Below, piece by piece: positions 1 through 6,510 of a DNA stretch of 15,446 bases. The position numbers were made by a program, and so were the translations under genes. Below the pieces are notes generated by a model. That model was not told where the DNA came from, searched no databases, and saw nothing but the letters and a program-made list of their open reading frames with translations. This stretch comes from an uncultured Actinomycetes bacterium (GTDB lineage: Bacteria > Actinomycetota > Thermoleophilia > Miltoncostaeales > Miltoncostaeaceae): the NCBI GenBank assembly GCA_903928615.1, contig CAIYRJ010000031.1, positions 1 to 15,446 on the forward strand. Direction: 5' to 3'. Numbering within the stretch: the first letter of the stretch is position 1; each line of letters begins with the position of its first letter.

Positions 1-755
1 AGATCGTGCACGGTCACGCGCTCCCCGAGCGACCGGGACGCCACCACCAGCATTCCCGCGCCCGCCGCGAGGGCCCGGCCGGTTCCGGGGTGCACCTCGA
101 TCGCCGGGCGCGCGGAGCCGGGCAGGACGTTGTGCAGCACCACGCGGTCACCCTGTCCTGCGATGGCGACCCCTCCGGGCACGGAAGCCACGGCGGTGAT
201 GCGCTCGCCCAGCGCCCGGGGCGCGCGAGCGTGCTCCTCGCCCCCGCGCACGAGCACGAGGTCGGCGCCGGTCGCCACGGCCAGGTCGCCGTCATCCAGC
301 CACGCGGCGGCCAGGGCGCCCTCGATTGTGGCCGTCCAGTCGCGGCGACGTGCCAGGTCGGACCGGGCCACCACCGTGGCGCGCGGGAGCGCCGCGCGAT
401 CGCCCACGGCCGCGAGCCGTCCGCCATCCCCCGCCGACAGCACCAGCCGGCCCGGGGCTCGCGAGCGCAGGCCCACCCGGGCGGCGCCGAGCGGATCGTC
501 GATCACGAGCAGCCCGCGGCGCGGGGCCAGCGCGAGCCGGTCGGGGCCCACGGCCGCCATCGAGCGCACGTCCGACACCGCGATCTCGCGAATGCCATCG
601 AGGCCGGGCAGCCGGGCCACGACCACCCGCCCCGGAAGCGCCACGGCCGCCCACGCGCCATCCGGTGAGACCGCGAGGGCCGATCCCGGCCAGCCCTGCG
701 CCGCGGCGACGCGCAGGGCGCCCTGCTCGACGAGGTCGGGCGCGGCCACGGTCAT
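1..755 (-). CDS. Beta-propeller-like protein of unknown function (3' end outside the window)
   Basis: An uninterrupted minus-strand reading frame starts at ATG 755 and runs off the left edge after 251 visible codons. The start overlaps the stop of the upstream glycosyltransferase gene (ATGA), which implies translational coupling. The visible protein begins MTVAAPDLVEQG. It is a succession of short hydrophobic beta-strand-like stretches separated by G/D-rich turns, with an SPDG turn near residue 31 of the kind common in WD40/YVTN-type propellers. No signal peptide or membrane segment is visible. Third codon positions are almost all G or C, as in neighbouring genes, which supports real coding. 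I do not recognise a family. A propeller fold is an inference from the strand/turn rhythm only. Its place behind a glycosyltransferase and an FdrA homologue suggests a shared process but not which one. Confidence 0.72.
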   Translation of the reverse strand, partial: MTVAAPDLVEQGALRVAAAQGWPGSALAVSPDGAWAAVALPGRVVVARLPGLDGIREIAVSDVRSMAAVGPDRLALAPRRGLLVIDDPLGAARVGLRSRAPGRLVLSAGDGGRLAAVGDRAALPRATVVARSDLARRRDWTATIEGALAAAWLDDGDLAVATGADLVLVRGGEEHARAPRALGERITAVASVPGGVAIAGQGDRVVLHNVLPGSARPAIEVHPGTGRALAAGAGMLVVASRSLGERVTVHD

Positions 756-1918
756 GGCGCGAGCACCCGCGCGTAGACGTCCTCGGCGCGGCGCGCGGCC
801 TCGTCCCACGTGTGGCGCGCAACGGTCTCCCGGGCGCTCGCCGTGAGCCGCGCGCGCAGATCACCGTCGTTCACCACCCGCACGAGCGCCTGCGCCAGCG
901 GTCCGGAGTCGCCCACGGGGGTCATGAGGCAGTCGTCCCCGTCGCGGAGGAACTCGGCGAGCACCGGGATGTCGCTGGTGACCACCGGCAGCCCGGCCGC
1001 CATGGCCTCCACCACCACGAGCCCGAAGCCCTCGCGCGTGGAGGGGAACGCCAGCACGTCGGCCGCGCGGTAGAGCACGGGCATGTCGTCATCGTCAACG
1101 ATGCCGATGCGCGCGACGTCGGCGGTGCCCGGCACGCCGGACCCCTGGTGCACCACCAGCCCGAGGCGCACCGCGTCGTCCTCCCACGCCCGCACCGCCT
1201 CCGGGTCGGCGAAGAACCCATCTCCACCAGCCACGACCAGCAGGGGGTTGCCCGGAAGGCGCCCGCGCGCCCGTGCGAAGGCCTCCAGCAGCACGCGGCT
1301 TCCCTTGCGCGGCTGCACGCCACCCACCGCGAGCACCACCGTCCGCCCGGGCCAGCCCATCCGCGCGGCGGCCTCCTCGCGCCCGAGGGAGCACCCCCCA
1401 AATCGCTCGGCCTCCACGCCATTGGGCACCACGTCCGCCTGCACGCCGAACTCATCCAGCAGCCGGTCGGCCCAGAACGCCGACACGGCGATGCAGCGAT
1501 CGACATCCTGGATCGACGCCCGCTGGCACTCCTCGAGGAAGCGGTCCTGGAAGGCCTCCACGTGGTGGACCGTGCGCACCACGTGCGGCACGACCCCATC
1601 GGCGCGCAACGCGAGCAGCGCGCGGGCCGAGAGGAGGTCCTGTGCGTGGTTCACGTCGACCGGCGGGGCCGAGCGCACCGCCTCGGCAAGCGTGGCCGCG
1701 GCGCGGTCCACCCGATCAGCAGCGCCCTCACCCGCGATGGGGCGGAGCGGCACCTGGTGCGTTGCGACTCCGGGGCCCACCGCCAGTCCGGAGCCGTCGA
1801 TGGTGAGCACCCACAGCTCCACGTCGTGCCCGCGAGCCGCGAGGGCCTCTGCCAGGCAGCGTGCGTGCACCGCGCCGCCGCGCGGCATCGCCGAGTAGGT
1901 GGCGATGCGTACCCGCAC
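752..1918 (-). CDS. GT4-family glycosyltransferase, MSMEG_0565-like
   Basis: This 388-residue protein has the two-Rossmann GT-B layout of retaining GT4 glycosyltransferases, which transfer a sugar from a nucleotide-sugar donor. The N-terminal acceptor half opens with RIATYSAMPRGGAVHA (Gly-rich loop at 13-17), followed by VNHAQD at 89-94, VRTVHHVEAF at 114-123 and VPNGVEAERF at 164-173. The donor half holds AVGGVQPRKGS at 197-207 and the EX7E motif at E296 to E304 inside REGFGLVVVEAMAAGLPVV. The N-terminus and the HAQD, RTVHH and GGVQPRKGS elements resemble, from memory, the MSMEG_0565 family that often lies in nitrilase-associated clusters. None of the other genes of those clusters is visible here. 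The start is GTG at 1918, 6 bp after the FdrA stop, with a weak GAGG upstream. The 3' end overlaps the next gene by 4 bp. Donor and acceptor cannot be told. Confidence 0.88.
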   Translation of the reverse strand: MRVRIATYSAMPRGGAVHARCLAEALAARGHDVELWVLTIDGSGLAVGPGVATHQVPLRPIAGEGAADRVDRAAATLAEAVRSAPPVDVNHAQDLLSARALLALRADGVVPHVVRTVHHVEAFQDRFLEECQRASIQDVDRCIAVSAFWADRLLDEFGVQADVVPNGVEAERFGGCSLGREEAAARMGWPGRTVVLAVGGVQPRKGSRVLLEAFARARGRLPGNPLLVVAGGDGFFADPEAVRAWEDDAVRLGLVVHQGSGVPGTADVARIGIVDDDDMPVLYRAADVLAFPSTREGFGLVVVEAMAAGLPVVTSDIPVLAEFLRDGDDCLMTPVGDSGPLAQALVRVVNDGDLRARLTASARETVARHTWDEAARRAEDVYARVLAP

Positions 1919-1924
1919 GGGGCC

Positions 1925-3199
1925 TCAGCGCGCGGGCCGCACGAGGGCAGCGGCAAGGCGCGCCGCCTGCGCGCTCGTGGGCGCCACCCGTGCCCCCGCC
2001 CTCGTGAGGTGCTCCTCCTGGCGCGAGAGCACCTGGGGGTCGCCCTCGGTGCCGCACACGTGCGCCACCACCTGCAGCGAGGGGCGCGCCTGCAGCGCCT
2101 CGGCGATCGCCGGCGCCAGCGCACCCGCGGGATCGGGGTGCGCCCCACGACCGAGGATGACGTCCAGCAGGATCACCGCGACCGTCTGGTCGGACACCGT
2201 GTCCGTGATCAGCGCGGCACGGCGCGAGGGGTCGGTGAGCGGGTGGGGCGTGCCGTGCGCCACCGACTCGGCCTGCAGGTCGAGGCATGCGTTGCCGCGC
2301 ACCACGTCACGCGGATCGAGGTACTCCGCCGCTCCGGCGGGCGTGTTCGACACCACCCGGCCAAGGCGGGCGGCGAGCACGGCAGCCGCCTCGGCGCAGA
2401 GAGCCGATCCGGAGAAGATGCCGCGCACGTGCCCTGCGCTCACCCAGCCGCCGGACTCCGCCGCGGGGATCACCGGCCGGGCACCGGCACGACGCGCGGC
2501 GCCGGCCACGGCCTGGTCGATGACGGAGTGGATCTCCACGCCATCGGGCGCGGACAGCCCATCGGCGCCGATGAGGCATGCGGCCCCGGGCTTGCCGCAG
2601 GCTCCGAGCGCTGCCAGGGCCGCCTCGGCACCGCGCGCCGAGAAGCCCTCGGCCACCAGCACCACGGCATCGGTGTGCGGGTCATCGGCCAGCCGTCGAA
2701 TCGCTGCAAGCGATGACGCCGCGCCGACCTCATCGGTGAGGTCCCGCGGCCCGGTGACGAGCACGCGGCTCACCCCGAGCCCGAAGCGGTCGAGCAGCAC
2801 GGCGGCTTCCTGCGCGCCCGAGCCCGACGTGGCCACCACCCCGATGCGCCCGGACGCCACCACGTTGGCGATGCCGATCCCGATGCCGTCGATGATCGCC
2901 GTGTCGCTGCCGGGCCCGAGCACCAGCCGGCCCGCGTCGGCCGCGCGCTGCTTGAGCGCCACCTCGTCGGCCAGCGCGACATCACCCGTGAGCAGCATCA
3001 CGTCGCTGCCCGCCGACAGCGCCCGGTGGGCTTCCAGCGCCGCGAAGGCGCCGGGCACCCCGATCACCGCGAGGGCGTCCACCTCCGGGGGCGCGGGTGC
3101 CGCGTCGTCCTCCGGCGCGCGCGATCCATCCCCGGCCATGCCGGGGTGGAGCTCCACCACCACGTCGTCGCCCTGGGGAAGGTCCTCCACCACCGGCAC
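1925..3199 (-). CDS. fdrA: FdrA-family CoA-binding, succinyl-CoA-synthetase-alpha-like protein (short form)
   Basis: This 424-residue protein follows the FdrA pattern. A Rossmann CoA-binding domain covers about 41-140, with VIGVPGAFAALEAHRAL at 45-61, DVALADEVALKQRA at 73-86, GPGSDTAIIDG at 95-105 and IANVVASGRIGVVATSGSG at 110-128. A ligase-like half follows, with GPRDLTDEVG at 150-159, RGIFSGSALCAEAA at 259-272, GTPHPLTDP at 316-324, LLDVILGRGAHPDP at 344-357 and CGTEGDPQ at 382-389. E. coli FdrA (AllF) belongs to a three-protein system with YlbE and YlbF that has been linked to oxamate carbamoyl transfer in allantoin catabolism. Compared with E. coli FdrA (about 555 residues, from memory), this protein lacks most of the N-terminal domain, which is replaced by an acidic Pro/Ala linker at 22-40, and it lacks the C-terminal ~130 residues. 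The start is an inferred GTG at 3199 with no clear Shine-Dalgarno. It is likely co-transcribed with its neighbours. The substrate is unknown. Confidence 0.88.
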   Translation of the reverse strand: MPVVEDLPQGDDVVVELHPGMAGDGSRAPEDDAAPAPPEVDALAVIGVPGAFAALEAHRALSAGSDVMLLTGDVALADEVALKQRAADAGRLVLGPGSDTAIIDGIGIGIANVVASGRIGVVATSGSGAQEAAVLLDRFGLGVSRVLVTGPRDLTDEVGAASSLAAIRRLADDPHTDAVVLVAEGFSARGAEAALAALGACGKPGAACLIGADGLSAPDGVEIHSVIDQAVAGAARRAGARPVIPAAESGGWVSAGHVRGIFSGSALCAEAAAVLAARLGRVVSNTPAGAAEYLDPRDVVRGNACLDLQAESVAHGTPHPLTDPSRRAALITDTVSDQTVAVILLDVILGRGAHPDPAGALAPAIAEALQARPSLQVVAHVCGTEGDPQVLSRQEEHLTRAGARVAPTSAQAARLAAALVRPAR

Positions 3200-3249
3200 G
3201 CTACCGGTGCGGGCAGGCGGATGGCGGCCCGTTACGGGCCGTGCACCGG

Positions 3250-3639
3250 CTAGGCGGTCTCGGCCAGCAGGTCAACCGCGGGAGCGGCCTGCGCGAGGCG
3301 TGACCTCAGCAGCCGCGCATCCTCACGTGCGCGTCGCAGCGCGGCCTCGGTGGCATCGAGCGATGCCCGCAGCTCGGCCAGGTCGGCATCGGCCTCGGCG
3401 AGGCGACGGGCCAGCACGGCGAGGGGGCGATCGAGGGCGCTGCCGCCGGCCGGCACCTGCACGTCGGCGCCGGCGTCGAGCAGGCCCACCCGCACGAGCT
3501 CCGCCACCTCCACCACCCGCACCCCGCCGCGCCGTCCCACCGCGAGGGTGCCACGCTCGGCGCGCCTCTCGAGGGCCTTCTTGGTGGTGCCGCACACCTC
3601 GGCGGCGTCCGACAGGGTGAGCGTGCGGGGCGTCGTCAT
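3250..3639 (-). CDS. Small HTH plus coiled-coil protein, probable DNA-binding regulator
   Basis: This predicts 129 residues. Residues 6-36 (TLSDAAEVCGTTKKALERRAERG) look like a MerR/excisionase-type helix-turn-helix, followed by a beta-wing-like stretch LAVGRRGGVRVVEVAEL. From about 70 to 120 the protein is a charged Ala/Leu/Arg/Glu helix with heptad-like spacing (LAEADADLAELRASLDATE), consistent with a dimerising coiled coil. I chose ATG 3639 because GGAG lies 12 nt upstream and the HTH begins directly after it. An in-frame ATG at 3711 would add 24 Arg/Pro-rich residues of non-coding character. The gene lies 50 bp upstream of fdrA on the same strand, so it may head that operon and regulate it, and it is divergent from the arsR gene. 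The exact family is not recognised. The regulator role is inferred from fold and position. Confidence 0.72.
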   Translation of the reverse strand: MTTPRTLTLSDAAEVCGTTKKALERRAERGTLAVGRRGGVRVVEVAELVRVGLLDAGADVQVPAGGSALDRPLAVLARRLAEADADLAELRASLDATEAALRRAREDARLLRSRLAQAAPAVDLLAETA

Positions 3640-3711
3640 GGCCTGCGGTTTCTCCGCGCGGGGTGGGCTTCCCTTCCGCCCGCGCCCCGGACCGACCGCG
3701 CGTCTGTACAT

Positions 3712-3735
3712 CTTGACAACTATTTGGTTGTGAAG
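3712..3735. promoter_or_regulatory. Imperfect palindrome, candidate ArsR operator
   Basis: CTTGACAAC and GTTGTGAAG flank a 6-bp TATTTG spacer, and 8 of 9 arm positions are complementary. The palindrome is AT-rich compared with its surroundings. It overlaps the -35 element and spacer of the promoter for the arsR operon and ends 35 bp before the ArsR start. ArsR/SmtB dimers typically bind dyads placed in this way and repress by occlusion. Binding by the ArsR encoded next door is therefore a reasonable inference. It also lies upstream of the minus-strand HTH gene and might affect that promoter too. Confidence 0.72.
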
Positions 3736-3741
3736 TAGGTT
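3713..3741 (+). promoter_or_regulatory. Promoter of the arsR-DUF2892-MMPL operon
   Basis: A perfect TTGACA -35 lies at 3713-3718. After a 17-bp spacer comes TAGGTT at 3736-3741, close to the actinobacterial TAGRRT-type -10. The predicted transcript would start near 3748. A good ribosome-binding site, AGGAG at 3759-3763, lies 7 nt before the GTG start at 3771. The operator-like palindrome covers the -35 and most of the spacer, so this is a repressible housekeeping-sigma promoter by inspection. Confidence 0.65.
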
Positions 3742-3770
3742 GACCGCGCCAACCGAACAGGAGCACCGAC

Positions 3771-4115
3771 GTGGCGATTCCCCACCCCATTCCCGACACC
3801 CTCGCCGACCTCATCGCGGAGCGGTTCAGGGCCCTCGGAGAGCCGATGCGCATCCGCATCCTCGACCACCTCCGCGACGGCCCGGCATCCGTCGGCGCCA
3901 TCGCCGCAGCCCTCGGCACCTCGCAGCAGAACGTCTCGAAGCACCTCGCCCTTCTTCACTCGATGGGCATCGTCGGCCGCGAGCGCCGAGGCAACGCGAC
4001 GATCTACGAGATCGCCGACCAGACGGTGTTCGACATGTGCGAGCACGTCTGCGGCGGGTTGCAGCGCCACCTCGCCGAGATCCAGGCGCTCGTGTCCGGG
4101 GAGGTGGCCCGATGA
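3771..4115 (+). CDS. ArsR/SmtB-family winged-helix transcriptional repressor
   Basis: This 114-residue protein has the ArsR winged-helix fold. Helices 1-2 carry LADLIAERFRALGEPMRIRILDHL at 11-34. The helix-turn-helix is SVGAIAAALGTSQQNVSKHLALLHSMGIV at 40-68, with the recognition helix around QQNVSKHL. The wing is ERRGNATIYEIAD at 71-83. The C-terminal dimerisation helix contains a CxxxC pair, C90 and C94 (FDMCEHVCGGL), the only cysteines in the protein. In this family such residues can bind metal or form a redox/persulfide switch. Here they are the only obvious sensor candidates, as the usual alpha-3 metal Cys motif is absent. The start is GTG 3771 with AGGAG upstream. The stop overlaps the ATG of the next gene. 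It probably represses its own operon through the palindrome at 3712-3735. Confidence 0.9.
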   Translation: MAIPHPIPDTLADLIAERFRALGEPMRIRILDHLRDGPASVGAIAAALGTSQQNVSKHLALLHSMGIVGRERRGNATIYEIADQTVFDMCEHVCGGLQRHLAEIQALVSGEVAR

Positions 4116-4330
4116 GCGCCCCCACCCGCTGGCCCCTGGAGCGCGTGCTCTTCCTCATGTCGGGCACCGTGACGATCCTCAGCGTGATCCTGGCCATCAC
4201 CGTGAGTCCGTGGTTCCTCATCCTCACGGCGTTCGTCGGGGTGTCGCAGTGGATGTACGTGGCCTTCGGCGACTGCCCGTCGTCATTCGTGATGCGCAAG
4301 ATCTTCAGGCTGGAGGGCTGCGCGCGATGA
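4112..4330 (+). CDS. DUF2892 / YgaP-like small inner-membrane protein
   Basis: This 72-residue protein has two hydrophobic helices, about 12-31 (LFLMSGTVTILSVILAIT) and 33-52. The family signature SPWFLILTAFVGVSQW lies at 32-47 and a Gly-Asp-Cys-Pro turn at 53-56, which corresponds to the G-x-C-P of DUF2892 (YgaP transmembrane domain) proteins. In E. coli YgaP this membrane domain is fused to a rhodanese and controlled by the ArsR-type YgaV. Here the rhodanese is absent, and the protein sits between an ArsR regulator and an MMPL exporter. It overlaps both by 4 bp (ATGA on each side), so the three proteins are probably made in coordinated amounts. It could be an accessory subunit of the exporter, but that is inference. 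A second cysteine lies at position 70. Confidence 0.82.
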   Translation: MSAPTRWPLERVLFLMSGTVTILSVILAITVSPWFLILTAFVGVSQWMYVAFGDCPSSFVMRKIFRLEGCAR

Positions 4331-6444
4331 GCGACGCGACGACGACGGTCGGGCCCATCGGACGCCTCGGGCGCTGGTCGGCCACCCACGGCAAGTGGGT
4401 CGCGGTGATCTGGGTGGTCATCGCCCTCGGGCTGGGCTTCCTCGCGCCCCGCGTCGAGACGTCCCTGTCCGGGGCCGGCTGGGAGGACACCGGCTCGCAG
4501 TCGGTGCAGGCACGCCAGCTCATCCAGGACAACTTCGGCGGGAACTCCTCGAATGCCCTGATGGTGGTGGTGCACTCCCCGGAGGCCGTCGCGGGGTCGC
4601 CCGAGTTCGGCGCAGCTGTCTCGCGGGTCACGCAGACCCTCGAGGCAGACCCGGCGGTATCGCAGGTCGTCCCGCCGATGCCGGGCCAGACGATCTCGCG
4701 TGACGGCCACACGGCCATCGTGATGGGCGGAGCCGCCGCCAACGCGACCGAGATGGTCCGCGCGGCAGACCGCCTGAAGGCCGAGCTGGCCGCCGACGGC
4801 GGCGCGGGCGTCTCGGTCTACCTCACGGGCGCATCGGGCATGTGGTCCGACTTCAACGAGGCCAACCGCTCCGCGATGATGAAGAGCGAGCTGCTCTCGT
4901 GGCCGGTGACGCTGGCGATCCTCGTGCTGGCCTTCGGCGCACTCGTGGCCGCGGGGCTCCCCCTGCTGCTGACGATCCTCGGCCTCGTGGCGACGGCAGG
5001 GGCGCTCTACCTCACCACCCTCGCCTTCGACGTCTCCATCTGGGCCATGAACTTCGCCCTGATGTTCGCCCTCGCGCTGGGCATCGACTACGCGCTCTTC
5101 ATCGTGCAGCGCTTCCGCGGGGCCCTCTTCGGATCGGGCCGCGATCCCGTCGACGCAACCGCCGAGACCATGGACACGGCCGGCAAGGCCGTCCTGTTCT
5201 CGGGCCTCACGGTGCTCATCTCCCTGTCGGCGGTGATGATCGTGCCGAGCCCGGCGTTCCGGTCAATGGCCCTCGGCATCATGATCTCGGTGGTCTTCAT
5301 CCTGCTGGCCACCCTCACCCTGCTCCCGGCGGTGCTCGCCAAGCTGGGCCCGCGGGTGGACAAGGGCGCCCTCAAGTGGGCCCACTCCGGTGACCACCGA
5401 TCGAAGCGCTTCGAGCGGTGGGGACAGAAGCTCTGGAGCCGGCCCGCGCTGTTCGGGATCCCCGCCCTGCTCGCGCTGCTCATCCTCGCCGTGCCGATCT
5501 TCGGGCTGAAGACGGGCATGCCGTCGATCACCGTGGTGCCGCAGGATGATGGCTCGCGCCAGGGGTACGAGCTGGTGAGCACGGCGTTCGGGCCGGGCGC
5601 ACCCGGCACCCTCCAGATCGTCGGACCGGCCGATGAGATGGCGGCTGCACAGCGCATCGCCGCGGATGACTCCGGCATCGCGGCCGCGATGCCGGCACAG
5701 CCCGGTGGCGACGGACTCGCGATGGTGCAGGCGATCCCGACGACGGGGCCGTCCACCACGGAGACGGCGGTGACCATCGAGCGCCTTCGCGCGCAATTGC
5801 CCGCCGGGGTGATGATCGGCGGGGCGGCGGCGGAGCAGGCCGACCTCTCGGCGGCCCTCAGCACGTACACGCCGATCGTCATCGGAATCGTCCTCGTGCT
5901 CGGTTTCCTGCTTCTCCTCGTGGCCTTCCAGGCCCCGGTGGTCGCGGCAATCGGGGTGATTACCAACCTCCTCGCCGTCGCCGCCGCATTCGGCGTGGCC
6001 CGCCTCATCTTCCAGGACGGCTGGGGGGCGAGCTTCCTCGGCTTCGAGTCGCAGGGGTTCCTCGATGCCTGGGGTCCGGTGTTCTTCTTCGCGATGATCT
6101 TCGCGATCTCGATGGACTACACGGTCTTCCTGCTGTCCTCGGCACGTGAGCACTGGGATCGCTCCCATGATCCGAAGGAGGCCATGGTCGGGGGGCTCGC
6201 CCACTCCGGGAGGGTCATCCTCGCGGCAGCCGCGGTGATGGTGGCGGTGTTCTTCACCTTCGCCCTCTCCGGACCGCTGCCGCCGAAGGAGATGGGGATC
6301 ATCCTCGGCGTCGCCGTGCTGCTCGACGCCGTGCTGGTGAGGCTGCTGCTGGTGCCGGTGGCGCTGCGGCTCGCCGGGAAGTGGGCCTGGTGGACGCCGA
6401 CGTGGCTCACGAAGGTGCTTCCCGAGGTGCGCTTCGGGCACTGA
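4327..6444 (+). CDS. MMPL-family RND transporter (ArsR operon)
   Basis: This 705-residue inner-membrane exporter has the duplicated six-helix RND layout. TM1 is near 23-40, a periplasmic porter loop covers about 41-185, and TM2-6 cover about 190-340. A short cytoplasmic charged linker lies at 343-368, TM7 at 376-392, a second porter loop at 395-512, and TM8-12 at about 515-690. The proton-relay Asp-Tyr pairs of MmpL proteins are present in both halves: D254-Y255 in GIDYALFIVQRFR and D597-Y598 in SMDYTVFLLSSARE. The family exports lipids, siderophores or drugs using the proton gradient, and the substrate cannot be read here. I chose ATG 4327 because it overlaps the DUF2892 stop. An upstream in-frame extension would run through that gene. 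Regulation is expected from the upstream ArsR. It ends convergently with the hydrolase gene across a hairpin terminator. Confidence 0.93.
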   Translation: MSDATTTVGPIGRLGRWSATHGKWVAVIWVVIALGLGFLAPRVETSLSGAGWEDTGSQSVQARQLIQDNFGGNSSNALMVVVHSPEAVAGSPEFGAAVSRVTQTLEADPAVSQVVPPMPGQTISRDGHTAIVMGGAAANATEMVRAADRLKAELAADGGAGVSVYLTGASGMWSDFNEANRSAMMKSELLSWPVTLAILVLAFGALVAAGLPLLLTILGLVATAGALYLTTLAFDVSIWAMNFALMFALALGIDYALFIVQRFRGALFGSGRDPVDATAETMDTAGKAVLFSGLTVLISLSAVMIVPSPAFRSMALGIMISVVFILLATLTLLPAVLAKLGPRVDKGALKWAHSGDHRSKRFERWGQKLWSRPALFGIPALLALLILAVPIFGLKTGMPSITVVPQDDGSRQGYELVSTAFGPGAPGTLQIVGPADEMAAAQRIAADDSGIAAAMPAQPGGDGLAMVQAIPTTGPSTTETAVTIERLRAQLPAGVMIGGAAAEQADLSAALSTYTPIVIGIVLVLGFLLLLVAFQAPVVAAIGVITNLLAVAAAFGVARLIFQDGWGASFLGFESQGFLDAWGPVFFFAMIFAISMDYTVFLLSSAREHWDRSHDPKEAMVGGLAHSGRVILAAAAVMVAVFFTFALSGPLPPKEMGIILGVAVLLDAVLVRLLLVPVALRLAGKWAWWTPTWLTKVLPEVRFGH

Positions 6445-6471
6445 CCTCCGGGTGCCCGTGCATCGGCGCAT

Positions 6472-6501
6472 GGCTCCGGGCCCCTCAGGGGGTCCGGAGC
6501 C
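6472..6501. terminator. Bidirectional hairpin terminator between convergent genes
   Basis: A 13-bp stem, left arm 6472-6484 and right arm 6489-6501, encloses a 4-nt TCAG loop. Twelve pairs are Watson-Crick and one is G-U in the plus-strand RNA. It lies midway between the stop of the MMPL gene (6444) and the stop of the opposing hydrolase gene (6511). There is no T-run on either side, as is usual for high-GC actinobacterial terminators, so it probably serves both strands. Confidence 0.72.
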
Positions 6502-6510
6502 CGAACCGGC

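Noticed and set aside
326..2716. A 796-codon open frame on the plus strand across the glycosyltransferase and fdrA genes
   Set aside because: It is rich in His, Arg, Pro and Gly, has no recognisable domain, and lies antisense to two well-supported genes. Long antisense frames are expected at this GC content.
3640..3711. N-terminal extension of the HTH/coiled-coil gene to ATG 3711
   Set aside because: The added 24 residues are Arg/Gly/Pro-rich and non-coding in character, and GGAG upstream of ATG 3639 gives a better start.
4210..4326. Upstream extension of the first MMPL gene to an earlier in-frame start
   Set aside because: It would read through most of the DUF2892 gene in another frame. 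ATG 4327 overlaps the previous stop, as at the other operon junctions.
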